From contig CALXEQ010000002.1 of NCBI GenBank assembly GCA_944387375.1, positions 153,740 through 217,739 on the forward strand: a stretch of 64,000 bases of DNA. The letters are read 5' to 3'. The stretch is from an uncultured Clostridia bacterium (lineage in GTDB: Bacteria; Bacillota; Clostridia; TANB77; CAG-465). Position numbers and translations under genes: made by a program. Under the pieces are notes generated by a model. That model was given only the letters and a program-made list of their open reading frames with translations, did no database searches and was not told the DNA's origin. Below, in pieces: positions 8,299 to 15,159 of the stretch (positions are counted from its first letter, which is position 1; every line of letters begins with the position of its first letter).

Positions 8299-9479
8299 TA
8301 TTGATCACCTCCTTGATAATTATTTGCCAATAAACTATTAATAACATTTAAAGTCTGTAATCTTTTACTTCCTTCTTCTCCGCCAATCGGAGGTAAATCA
8401 AGGATTTCTCTTCCTTCATCTACCGTTATCATTCCTAAACTTCCTGACTCTTTAATAACTTCATTTTTAGTTTTAGTAGATGCATATTTTAATCTATTAA
8501 CATCAAAATAAACTAAATTTCCGGAATCAATTGCTTTATCATTAAAGATTTTATAAGTTAACTCTTGAGAAGCTTGAATTGCAAATGGTTCTAAAACAGA
8601 TTCATAAAAAGCATTCCATTCATCCTCATTAAAAGTACTTGAAACAATTTTCTCTGATAGTCTAAAATATCTATACACATTTCCATCTACTCTTTCCATT
8701 TGATCTTTATCCAATAAAACTGGATTAAGATTTACTTCCTGAAAATCAAATTTTGAATCCAAACTTCCAATACCTTTAGAACTTGAAAGAATACTTTCAA
8801 CAAACTCATCTTTAATATTATTTAAATCTTTTTGCTTTAACATAGAATTTGAAGCTTTTAAAATTCCTCTTAGTGAAGTACTAATCTTTATTGCATTTTT
8901 TATCCCATCATCAACTATTGCTTGCGTTTCTAATTTACTTTTTAAAATATCATTAGAATCACCATAGAATTCATGTTCATTATAAAATCTTCTTAAATGA
9001 ATTATTTCAGAATATTTAATATAGTATGTATTACCATCATAAAATTGAAATTTTAACCATAATTCATATCCATCAGTAACTAGAGTAGCAAAAAGAGGAT
9101 TAATTGGATATAGTCCAATTAAAAAACCTTTATCATCAATATCTTGTAAAATGTATGCATTATTTTGCGAATAGTAAAAACTACCTATTTTATACCAAAA
9201 ATCGTATGAACTCATATATGGATTAGGTCTCAAACTTAAAAGACGATTTATATCGCCATTTACTAATACTTTTCCATTTTTCTTTTGTTGGTAATGTCTT
9301 GGTGTCATTTTTGCTATATTAGTTGCAATCGTATCTATACTTTCTCTAGCAACTATATTATCTTCCAATTTTCCACTTACTTTTTGAAATGTTGGACTTA
9401 GTCCACTAAGTAATTTCACTATATGATAATTAATTATATTATTTTTAAATTTATTTAAAAAATCTTTTAATACTCCCAT
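8298..9479 (-). CDS. Phage portal protein (HK97 family)
   Basis: A 393-residue portal protein that forms the dodecameric channel for DNA at the capsid vertex. Family features include the N-terminal ESIDTIATNIAKMTPRHYQ, LLSLRPNPYMSSYDFWYKI, YYIKYSEIIHLRRFYNEHEFYGDS, and the C-terminal FDVNRLKYASTKTKNEVIKESGSLGMITVDEGREILDLPPIGG. It lies directly after the large terminase (2-base gap) and overlaps the protease by one base. Length is typical. Confidence 0.95.
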   Translation of the reverse strand: MGVLKDFLNKFKNNIINYHIVKLLSGLSPTFQKVSGKLEDNIVARESIDTIATNIAKMTPRHYQQKKNGKVLVNGDINRLLSLRPNPYMSSYDFWYKIGSFYYSQNNAYILQDIDDKGFLIGLYPINPLFATLVTDGYELWLKFQFYDGNTYYIKYSEIIHLRRFYNEHEFYGDSNDILKSKLETQAIVDDGIKNAIKISTSLRGILKASNSMLKQKDLNNIKDEFVESILSSSKGIGSLDSKFDFQEVNLNPVLLDKDQMERVDGNVYRYFRLSEKIVSSTFNEDEWNAFYESVLEPFAIQASQELTYKIFNDKAIDSGNLVYFDVNRLKYASTKTKNEVIKESGSLGMITVDEGREILDLPPIGGEEGSKRLQTLNVINSLLANNYQGGDQ

Positions 9480-9481
9480 TC

Positions 9482-11188
9482 TTATTCTCCTTGCATATTC
9501 ATATAGTCATTTAATTTTAATAATAAAATCACATACGCATTTATTAAACTAACTGCTCCATCTATCCTTGCCCTTTGTTTTCTTCCTTTTATAGGTTTAA
9601 TATTATCATTTTCATCTCTTTTTACAACTGTATTAGTTAAGCACCACTTTAAGACTGGATTGTTATTATATATTACTTTTTTATCTATTAAATCTGATTC
9701 CAATATCTTCATAGGCTCAGACATAGTCTTTGCTCCTTGTCTTACTTCAATTAATTCAAAGCCCACCTCTGTCATTTCATCATTCCAATATTTTGAATGC
9801 CAGGGATCATATCCTATCCAAAGTGTATTTATCTCATATTTATCTTTTATCTCTAAAAACCATTTAGTTACGTCAGAATAATCCACACTTGCTCCTTCAC
9901 ATACCTTTACAAATCCTCTCTTTTCCCAAATATCATAAGGTATTTTATCTTCTTTAATTTTTATATCTAAATTAGTTTTTGGGATAAAATATTTTTGAAG
10001 AATATACTTAAATCCATTTTTTATTATTAAAACTGTTGCACATGTCAAATCACTTGTAGATGACAAATCAACTCCACCTATTGCGTAAGAATCTTTTATA
10101 ATATTAATATCAAATGTTGCTGTATTTACTGCTATTTCAAAAGACAACCATTTTTCTTCCGATGTTTGTGGTATATTAAAATCTTTACAAAGAATATTAG
10201 ATAATTCTGATGGACTATTTTTAGCAGTAATGCATTTACTACGAATAAATCTATATGATTTTATTGTTCCTAGTCCCGGATTAGCTTTAAACCATTTTCT
10301 TTCATCAAGCCATTCATCTCTGGAATCTAATTCATAAATAAAAGGTAGAACATTTTCATCAATTATTCCACCTTCAAGGCCTTGATATCCCTTTATTACA
10401 TCTTCAAAATAATCATATTCATTATCATATACATTTTCTCTTATAAATCCAGCTGTTGATGTTTCAAGCAGTAAAGGTTGCTCACGTACAGCCATAGAAT
10501 CATATAAAACATTTAACAAATTTTTCACTGTCCATGCATGAATTTCATCAGCAGAAACAAAAGAGCCGTTTAATCCATCTAATGAATTGTCCTGAGATGC
10601 TAAAGCTTTAAAAACAGCTTCTTTTTTATCATAAAACAAACCATTAATAAGTGTTCTTATTTTTTTGTGAAGAACAGGACTTTTATTAATCATTTTTTTT
10701 GCTTCATCCCATACAATTTTTGCTTGTTCTTTTTTTACTGCTACAGAATAACATTCGGCACCGCCTTCGCCATCTGCACATAACATATATAATCCTATCG
10801 CAGCAGCTAATGTAGATTTTCCATTTTTTCTTCCAATAAACAAAGCTACTTTTGTATACTTTCTATATAAAGTATCCTTGTCAACAAAACCAAATACAGC
10901 TTGAATAAAAGCCTTTTGCCATAACTCTAAAATAATTGGTTTTCTTGCCCATTTTCCTTTACTATGTTTACAATACTTTTCTATAAAAGTAATTGGTCTA
11001 TTTGCTTTTTCTATATTAAATATGTAAATATGTTTTTCTTCTTTTTCTGTTGCTTCATTGAAAAATTTAACTTCTCTCGGATGATAAATATCATATACTA
11101 ATTTATTGTATACTTCTAATATTTTTTTAGGTGCTTTATCTGGATTTTGTAACAAAAACTGATGATATTCTTCAATGTATGTAAGCAT
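9482..11188 (-). CDS. terL: Terminase large subunit
   Basis: A 568-residue packaging motor with ATPase and nuclease domains. The Walker A-like motif GRKNGKST is at about residues 119-126 and the Walker B FVSADE at about 210-215. The RNase H-like nuclease begins near residue 370 with GGVDLSSTSDLT. An LLETSTAGF coupling motif lies in between. This is the HK97/P27-associated class of large terminase. It follows the small subunit without a gap. Together with the HNH gene upstream this suggests cos-type packaging. Confidence 0.96.
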   Translation of the reverse strand: MLTYIEEYHQFLLQNPDKAPKKILEVYNKLVYDIYHPREVKFFNEATEKEEKHIYIFNIEKANRPITFIEKYCKHSKGKWARKPIILELWQKAFIQAVFGFVDKDTLYRKYTKVALFIGRKNGKSTLAAAIGLYMLCADGEGGAECYSVAVKKEQAKIVWDEAKKMINKSPVLHKKIRTLINGLFYDKKEAVFKALASQDNSLDGLNGSFVSADEIHAWTVKNLLNVLYDSMAVREQPLLLETSTAGFIRENVYDNEYDYFEDVIKGYQGLEGGIIDENVLPFIYELDSRDEWLDERKWFKANPGLGTIKSYRFIRSKCITAKNSPSELSNILCKDFNIPQTSEEKWLSFEIAVNTATFDINIIKDSYAIGGVDLSSTSDLTCATVLIIKNGFKYILQKYFIPKTNLDIKIKEDKIPYDIWEKRGFVKVCEGASVDYSDVTKWFLEIKDKYEINTLWIGYDPWHSKYWNDEMTEVGFELIEVRQGAKTMSEPMKILESDLIDKKVIYNNNPVLKWCLTNTVVKRDENDNIKPIKGRKQRARIDGAVSLINAYVILLLKLNDYMNMQGE

Positions 11189-11605
11189 TTATCCTCCATT
11201 ACAAAAATTGTCAAAATCATCATCCTCATCATTTGGATCAATCTTTGAAGCCACAGGAAGATAATCATTTAATTGCTTTATTGTAGATAAATAATTTTTT
11301 ATCATAGTATTATAAGTTTTACTTTCAACACTTTCTTTAAATCCAAATTGACTCTTTCCATTTTTATAATACTCTTTTACTCCATGTTCTATATTATAAT
11401 CTTTTAATCTTTTTAACTCACATTTCATATAAGCAGCATTATCAATCAAAGGATTAACAATTTTTTGAGTTTTTTTATCAACAGATGAAAACAACTTTAA
11501 TATTTTATTCTTTTCTTTTGTTATCTGAGACTTCATATTTTTAATTTGTTCTTTTGAAGGCTCAATTTCTTCTGTAATATTTACTACATCTTCAGATTCA
11601 TCCAT
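11189..11605 (-). CDS. terS: Terminase small subunit (P27 family)
   Basis: About 138 residues; it recognises phage DNA and recruits the large subunit. The body is helical and charged, with KEYYKNGKSQFGFKESVESKTYNTMIKNYLSTIKQLNDYLPV typical of the P27-type small terminase, and an acidic end (DPNDEDDDFDNF). I chose the ATG at 11605 because AAGGGGTG lies just upstream. An ATG at 11671 extends the frame by 22 residues but has no ribosome binding site. It abuts terL. Confidence 0.8.
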   Translation of the reverse strand: MDESEDVVNITEEIEPSKEQIKNMKSQITKEKNKILKLFSSVDKKTQKIVNPLIDNAAYMKCELKRLKDYNIEHGVKEYYKNGKSQFGFKESVESKTYNTMIKNYLSTIKQLNDYLPVASKIDPNDEDDDFDNFCNGG

Positions 11606-11701
11606 ATATACCACACCCCTTACGCGATATAACTTATGCAATTTTTGAATGCCCACACACCGTTCTCCCATAGAGTGTTATTTTTTTCACTAATGGGGGG
11701 A

Positions 11702-12088
11702 CTATTTGTATTGAATCATTGTTTCATTAACTACTTGTCCATCAGTATATGAAGTTTCTGTTATATAATCTACTCTCTTTTCATAATTAATTTTATTTTT
11801 TATTGCCTTCTCTATTCGTATTCCCCTTGGTATTAAAACACATTTAATTCCTATTCTTTTTTTCAAATCTTTCTCTATAAAATCAATATTCTTTTTATTA
11901 TAAGACAAATCTGTAGAAATTATTAATACAGTATCTTCATCTACTTCTAATACATTATTTAAACTAAAGCCATTATCTATTTCTTTAATTTCCATTAATA
12001 AATTTTTAATCTTTTGTAATTTATTTCTCGCTTCATCATCTAATATATCAATCTGTATTTCAATATTATTTTTACTATCAATAATCAT
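11702..12088 (-). CDS. Unknown phage protein between HNH nuclease and terminase
   Basis: A 128-residue protein I do not recognise. It is acidic in the first two thirds (DEARNKLQKIKNLLMEIKE, VDEDTVLIISTDLSYNKKN), then basic (KKRIGIKCVLIPRGIRIEKAIKNK). The alternating pattern suggests an alpha/beta fold. It overlaps the HNH gene by 11 bases and is followed by an 96-base gap before the preferred small-terminase start. The location suggests a role in packaging or DNA processing, but nothing in the sequence shows it. Confidence 0.7.
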   Translation of the reverse strand: MIIDSKNNIEIQIDILDDEARNKLQKIKNLLMEIKEIDNGFSLNNVLEVDEDTVLIISTDLSYNKKNIDFIEKDLKKRIGIKCVLIPRGIRIEKAIKNKINYEKRVDYITETSYTDGQVVNETMIQYK

Positions 12089-12386
12089 TCTTTATCAAAT
12101 CTCCATTCTCATCAAACAAATAATCCTTTTCTTTTTCAAAATGTTCTTCATTATGACATTTCCTACATAAACTTTCTAAATTATCTATATTAAAAAATAT
12201 ATTATCATCATTATAATTTTTATCATTTACATATTCTTTATGATGAATAATTTCAGCTGCATTATATATTCTCTTTTTTAAACACCTTTCACACAAAGGA
12301 TTAGTGTTTAATTTTAATTGTCTAAGCTTTTGCCATCTTTTACTTTTATACTTTTTAGCAATATCTGGATTATTTCTATAAATCAT
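12078..12386 (-). CDS. HNH endonuclease (terminase-associated)
   Basis: A 102-residue HNH nuclease. The zinc-binding cysteines CERC and CRKCH flank the HNH core: IIHHKEYV (catalytic His pair), then FNIDNLESLCRKCHNEEH. Small HNH proteins next to terminase genes are required with the terminase for specific cos cleavage in HK97-like phages. Here the gene is the second of the late operon and sits upstream of terS/terL, the position expected for that function. Its stop overlaps the next gene and its start abuts the previous one. Confidence 0.9.
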   Translation of the reverse strand: MIYRNNPDIAKKYKSKRWQKLRQLKLNTNPLCERCLKKRIYNAAEIIHHKEYVNDKNYNDDNIFFNIDNLESLCRKCHNEEHFEKEKDYLFDENGDLIKNDY

Positions 12387-12619
12387 TATTGATCCTTTGG
12401 TGTTTCAGTATTTTCACTTTGATTGTTAGATTCACCATCTTCAATTTCTTCTTTTACTTTTTTTACAAATATTTCTTTAAATGGATTATTTCCTGTAAGG
12501 ACTTTATATCTTGCTTCTATAACCTCATAAGTCTCATTATTAGCAACTCTAATATTTCTTTTTAATTCTTTATCATAATAATCTTTTACTGCTTTTACTT
12601 TTACCATTTTTTCTTTCAT
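12386..12619 (-). CDS. Small phage protein, first gene of the late operon
   Basis: A 77-residue protein, MKEKMVKVKAVKDYYDKELK then IRVANNETYEVIEARYKVLTGN and an acidic, Asn-rich tail. It resembles small early-late structural or accessory proteins found before HNH/terminase genes, but I cannot assign a function. I chose the ATG at 12619, with AGGAGG 7 bases upstream; the longer frame to 12697 would start inside the promoter and terminator hairpin. It is the first gene after the late promoter and leader terminator. Confidence 0.75.
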   Translation of the reverse strand: MKEKMVKVKAVKDYYDKELKRNIRVANNETYEVIEARYKVLTGNNPFKEIFVKKVKEEIEDGESNNQSENTETPKDQ

Positions 12620-12639
12620 AAAAATACCTCCTAAACATG

Positions 12640-12669
12640 AAAAAAGGAGAAGTACTCTCATACTTCTCC
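12640..12669 (-). terminator. Intrinsic terminator in the late-operon leader
   Basis: On the minus strand GGAGAAGTA (12669-12661) pairs perfectly with TACTTCTCC (12654-12646) around a 6-base loop, followed by six T. It lies between the predicted late promoter and the first late gene, about 12 bases after the expected transcription start. Transcription of the late genes must therefore be attenuated or antiterminated, or start downstream of it. Confidence 0.8.
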
Positions 12670-12687
12670 TAATTTTTCTACAATAAC

Positions 12688-12696
12688 ATAATAGCA
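12688..12696 (-). promoter_or_regulatory. Probable late promoter, extended -10 (TGCTATTAT)
   Basis: The minus strand reads TGCTATTAT, an extended -10 element (TGnTATTAT), with no good -35. Its -35 region is taken up by an inverted repeat, ACACTTTTT (12696-12704) and AAAAAGTGC (12710-12718), which could bind an activator. Start would be near 12681. From 12719 to 12918 I see only AT-rich sequence with no gene on either strand. Confidence 0.55.
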
Positions 12697-12898
12697 CACT
12701 TTTTATTAAAAAAAGTGCAATTTATTTAAAAATTTATTATTTTTTTTAATTTAATTAATTTTATCATTTATCTTTCATAAATTTCTTTATCATATATATT
12801 AATTTAAATACATAAAAAATTTTAAAATCACCAAAGCTAATTGGAAACTATTTTATGTTTTTGTAATCAAAATGTAATATTTTACGGTAAACTAATCA

Positions 12899-12927
12899 TT
12901 TACTACTATGACAAAAAATGCTATAAT
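12899..12927 (+). promoter_or_regulatory. Promoter of the toxin mRNA (extended -10)
   Basis: TATAAT at 12922-12927 is preceded by TGC, giving the extended -10 TGCTATAAT. A weak -35 TTTACT lies at 12899-12904 with a 17-base spacer. The start is expected at about 12934, so the transcript begins GUCUCC..., immediately entering the hairpin that covers the ribosome binding site. Confidence 0.8.
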
Positions 12928-12935
12928 ATTTTTGT

Positions 12936-12973
12936 CTCCATTCTTTATAAATTTTCTCTATATAAGAAAGGAG
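12936..12973 (+). promoter_or_regulatory. 5' hairpin that sequesters the toxin Shine-Dalgarno
   Basis: CTCC (12936-12939) pairs with GGAG (12970-12973), TTCTT (12941-12945) with AAGAA (12964-12968), and ATA (12947-12949) with TAT (12961-12963). There is one mismatch and one bulge, and the loop is 11 bases. The pairing covers most of the AAAGGAGGG ribosome binding site. Such self-blocked leaders are a hallmark of type I toxin mRNAs, where they delay translation until the RNA is processed. Confidence 0.75.
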
Positions 12974-12983
12974 GGTTGCTCTA

Positions 12984-13073
12984 ATGAGTATGCTTGTTAA
13001 CATTATGAATGCGATAGCACATATTATAAATGCTTCATGCAATTTATATAAAATTATTCGCAAACATAAATAG
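12984..13073 (+). CDS. Candidate type I toxin peptide, 29 residues
   Basis: A 29-codon ORF, starting MSMLVNIMNAIAHIINAS and ending NLYKIIRKHK before TAG. It has a hydrophobic, probably membrane-inserting helix over residues 1-26 and a basic tail, the shape of Fst, PepA1 and similar type I toxins, but I see no direct sequence match. The AGGAGGG site (12969-12975) is 8 bases from the ATG and is locked in a 5' hairpin. A strong terminator follows by 3 bases, so the gene is a self-contained ~175-nt transcript. A convergent RNA with complementary segments lies just downstream. Membrane toxicity is inferred. Confidence 0.75.
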   Translation: MSMLVNIMNAIAHIINASCNLYKIIRKHK

Positions 13074-13076
13074 TCT

Positions 13077-13111
13077 ATAGCACAAGTTCCAGCTTGTGCT
13101 ATTATTATTTT
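13077..13111 (+). terminator. Toxin mRNA terminator with recognition loop
   Basis: ATAGCACAAG (13077-13086) pairs perfectly with CTTGTGCTAT (13093-13102) around the loop TTCCAG, followed by TATTATTTT. The loop and its flanks, AGTTCCAGCT (13085-13094), are the exact complement of the loop of the antisense RNA terminator, allowing a 10-nt loop-loop contact. Confidence 0.9.
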
Positions 13112-13136
13112 ATGAATTGTATGTTAATTTATTCAT

Positions 13137-13168
13137 AAAAAGGAGAAGACAGTTCCAGCTATCTTCTC
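13137..13168 (-). terminator. Antisense RNA terminator with kissing loop
   Basis: On the minus strand GAGAAGA (13168-13162) pairs with TCTTCTC (13149-13143), and the sequence continues CTTTTT. The 12-base loop contains AGCTGGAACT, the exact complement of the toxin mRNA terminator loop region. The stem sequence resembles the late-leader terminator at 12640-12669, so the two may be related by duplication. Confidence 0.88.
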
Positions 13169-13280
13169 GCCACTCTAATTTTTTTGCTTGTTAACCCTTT
13201 CGTAGTCCGGACGAAAGGAGAATTAATATGAACTATTAATTCATGGTACAATAAGATTACATAAAACTAATACTTATTGT
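13137..13280 (-). ncRNA. Candidate antitoxin antisense RNA (~144 nt)
   Basis: The predicted minus-strand RNA starts at 13280, 7 bases after a perfect -10, and ends at a terminator at 13137. It folds into three hairpins in a row: 13273-13280 with 13248-13255 (8 bp), 13234-13242 with 13220-13228 (9 bp), and 13211-13218 with 13196-13203 (8 bp). Then comes an unpaired stretch (13195-13173) complementary at 19 of 23 positions to 12979-13001 of the toxin mRNA, which includes the start codon. Last is the terminator hairpin, whose loop AGCUGGAACU is complementary to the toxin terminator loop. Regulation in trans of toxin translation is inferred; no expression data are available here. Confidence 0.78.
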
Positions 13281-13286
13281 ATTATT

Positions 13287-13315
13287 ATTATAACAATTAT
13301 TATTGTTGTTGTCAA
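13287..13315 (-). promoter_or_regulatory. Consensus promoter of the antisense RNA
   Basis: The minus strand has TTGACA (13315-13310), exactly 17 bases, then TATAAT (13292-13287). A perfect match to the sigma-A consensus is rare even in this AT-rich sequence and predicts strong constitutive transcription, as expected for an RNA antitoxin that must be in excess. Confidence 0.9.
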
Positions 13316-13339
13316 TAATTTTTATATATTATTTTGTAC

Positions 13340-13365
13340 AAAAAGTGTAATATATTACACTTTTT
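13340..13365. repeat. 26-bp perfect palindrome (AAAAAGTGT ... ACACTTTTT)
   Basis: Every base of 13340-13365 pairs symmetrically. It lies 95 bases after the stop of the late regulator gene and just upstream of the antisense RNA promoter. It could be the AT-rich terminator of the regulator transcript (11-bp stem, TATA loop, ending in T5), or an operator. The same half-site AAAAAGTG occurs in the inverted repeat at the late promoter. Bases 13366-13459 hold nothing else I can identify. Confidence 0.75.
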
Positions 13366-13459
13366 GCGTATTTTTTACCATTTTAAATATTATTATTTAC
13401 ATTTTAAATATAACTTTTTTGTAATATTTTTTTAATGTTATGTACATAATGATATTATT

Positions 13460-13939
13460 CTAAATTTTTATTAAACTATTTTTATTTGCCTCTTTATATA
13501 AATCATATAATATAGATTCTTTTAAATTTTTGAATGTTCTTATTGATCTATTTATACCTTCTAATTCAAAATCTTTATATATATCATTGTCTTTTAATTT
13601 TCTAGTCTTGTCCCATTTATATACAACAGTATCATATAATATATATCTTCTCTGTATAAACTTCCATTTTAAAGAGTTTTTATCATACTTTATAAATAAA
13701 TTATCAATACAATTTTTCCATGCTTTTATTTCTTGATATTTTTTATTTTCTACTAATCTTATTGCTAAACTCTCTGTTTTTCTACTAACCTTATTTTTAC
13801 TCTTTATATAATAATTTTTATCTGTTGGTGTAGAATCCAACTGTTCTTCTATTAATATTAATTCATCATTCATAAATCTATATTCTTTTAATTTCTGAAT
13901 TAATAGTTTTCTTACTTCACTAGGTATTTTACTTTCCAT
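13460..13939 (-). CDS. Probable late transcription regulator (ArpU/RinA-like)
   Basis: A 159-residue basic, helical protein. The layout (LLIQKLKEYRFMNDELILIEEQLDS, then RKTESLAIRLVENKKYQEIKAWKNCIDNLFIKYD, then a C-terminal DNA-binding-like helix pair with FELEGINRSIRTFKNLKESILYDLY) resembles the ArpU / RinA / DUF722 phage regulators that switch on the packaging and morphogenesis operon. It is the last gene before the late operon on the same strand, the standard position for such regulators. AGAGGGAGG precedes the ATG. The targets may be the late promoter at 12688-12718. Confidence 0.65.
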   Translation of the reverse strand: MESKIPSEVRKLLIQKLKEYRFMNDELILIEEQLDSTPTDKNYYIKSKNKVSRKTESLAIRLVENKKYQEIKAWKNCIDNLFIKYDKNSLKWKFIQRRYILYDTVVYKWDKTRKLKDNDIYKDFELEGINRSIRTFKNLKESILYDLYKEANKNSLIKI

Positions 13940-13973
13940 ATAATACCTCCCTCTTATTTTTTACTACCATATT

Positions 13974-14363
13974 TTATACCTCATATTCTTTTATGAATTT
14001 TGATAATTCTTTTTTCATATATTTTGGAATAGGATATTTATTTCTTAATATTTTTCTTGCCCAATCTTCTACTGCATACCCTCTGCTTAAATAGCACTTA
14101 TCTTTATTTTCAAAATTTATTACTAATACTTTCTCTCTATCATATTTATAACAAGGTATTTGTCCAATACTTATTATTATAGGTTTTTCTAAAGTACCTT
14201 TTTCTACTTTAAAATCACAAAATTTCCATTTTTCTTTTACTTCCTCATGCAGAAATTTTCTCTCTGCAAAAGTCTTTTTATAAAATTTAGTTTCACATAG
14301 CCAATCCATAATATCTAATATTATTTTTGGCAATTTATAATATTCTTTAAATCTTTCTTCCAT
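13974..14363 (-). CDS. Unknown phage protein
   Basis: A 129-residue protein I do not recognise. It is rich in aromatic and charged residues: YYKLPKIILDIMDWLCETKFYKKTFAERKF at the start and a basic C-terminus (WARKILRNKYPIPKYMKKELSKFIKEYEV). The centre (KPIIISIGQIPCYKYDREKVLVINFENKDKC) looks like a small beta sheet. A GAGGTG site precedes the start. It is the second-last gene of the early block on this strand and has no visible motif. Confidence 0.65.
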   Translation of the reverse strand: MEERFKEYYKLPKIILDIMDWLCETKFYKKTFAERKFLHEEVKEKWKFCDFKVEKGTLEKPIIISIGQIPCYKYDREKVLVINFENKDKCYLSRGYAVEDWARKILRNKYPIPKYMKKELSKFIKEYEV

Positions 14364-14387
14364 ACTTTACACCTCACACTCTATCAA

Positions 14388-14534
14388 TTATATATAAAGT
14401 AAAACTATAAGATTTGGTATAGTTAAATAGAATAGTCCAAAAAATATAGCAGTTCTATCTTTTCGTTCTATTGCATAGCGAATACATCCTCCTAAAAGAT
14501 ATATTTGTAAAAAAATATAAAATATTATAAACAT
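14388..14534 (-). CDS. Small membrane protein (48 residues), unknown
   Basis: A short ORF with two hydrophobic segments (MFIIFYIFLQIYLLGG and IFFGLFYLTIPNLIVLLYI) joined by a basic loop, CIRYAIERKDRTA. That predicts a hairpin membrane protein with the loop in the cytoplasm. GGAGAT lies 9 bases before the ATG, and a tiny 11-codon ORF (14539-14574) with its own site immediately precedes it. It fills the gap between two phage genes on the same strand. Size and shape would fit a holin-like or superinfection-exclusion protein, but nothing proves either. Confidence 0.6.
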   Translation of the reverse strand: MFIIFYIFLQIYLLGGCIRYAIERKDRTAIFFGLFYLTIPNLIVLLYI

Positions 14535-14586
14535 ACTTCTAACAATCTCCATATACTTGAATTTTAGATTCCATTTTAATTCACTC

Positions 14587-14898
14587 CTATATTAGAATTT
14601 CTTTTATTTTACTATTATCATCAAAAGTTATTCTACTTTTTTCTTCTCCATTTTCATATACTTTAATTCCTGTAAAATTATTTTCTTTTTCATCGCTTCT
14701 TATTATTTTTACTTCATCATTTAAATTCGATAAATCTCCTTTTATAATATCAACTAATCTATCTCCTTCTTTACTAAGATAATTTCCAAATTCTTCGCTA
14801 TATTCAAATAATAATTTTTCTTCCTCACATATTACTAATATATTTTGTGGTAATTCTTCATCGTTTGCTTTCATATTTAATAAATCTATTATTTTCAT
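14587..14898 (-). CDS. Unknown acidic phage protein
   Basis: A 103-residue acidic protein: MKIIDLLNMKANDEELPQNI, then LVDIIKGDLSNLNDEVKIIRSDE. The opening KIIDLLNMKANDE-LP is common in small phage proteins of clostridia with unknown role. The start ATG directly follows the stop of the previous gene (TAAATG), so translation is probably coupled. It belongs to a run of small genes without recognisable motifs. Confidence 0.65.
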   Translation of the reverse strand: MKIIDLLNMKANDEELPQNILVICEEEKLLFEYSEEFGNYLSKEGDRLVDIIKGDLSNLNDEVKIIRSDEKENNFTGIKVYENGEEKSRITFDDNSKIKEILI

Positions 14899-15159
14899 TT
14901 AATCACTCACTTTCTCTACTAATCCTGCTCGAATTAATTTTTGTTGTATACTTTCAATTCTTTTAATTATTTTCTTTTTAAAAAATAAATACTCATACCA
15001 CTCAAATGGTGGAAATATTAATGTTCTATTAAGCGAAGGAATAGTACATATATATATGCATTTTCCTAATAGCAAATCATATTTATATGTATTTCCCTCT
15101 AAATAAAATCCAAACTTTTCTAATTCTTTTAAATCTACATCATCTTTTATTTTAAGCAT
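14899..15159 (-). CDS. Unknown phage protein
   Basis: An 86-residue protein starting MLKIKDDVDLKELEKFGFYL, then YKYDLLLGKCIYICTIPSLNRTLIF and a basic helix FFKKKIIKRIESIQQKLIRAG. The opening 'LKIKDDVDLKELEKFGF' pattern occurs in many small clostridial phage proteins, whose function is not known to me. AAGGAGG precedes the ATG and both neighbours are within a few bases. Confidence 0.65.
   Translation of the reverse strand: MLKIKDDVDLKELEKFGFYLEGNTYKYDLLLGKCIYICTIPSLNRTLIFPPFEWYEYLFFKKKIIKRIESIQQKLIRAGLVEKVSD

Noticed and set aside
13214..13241. AAGGAG-ATG-AAC-TAT-TAA as a gene on the plus strand
   Set aside because: Only three codons; the bases are better explained as hairpins of the minus-strand antisense RNA. 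Kept only as a possible relic.
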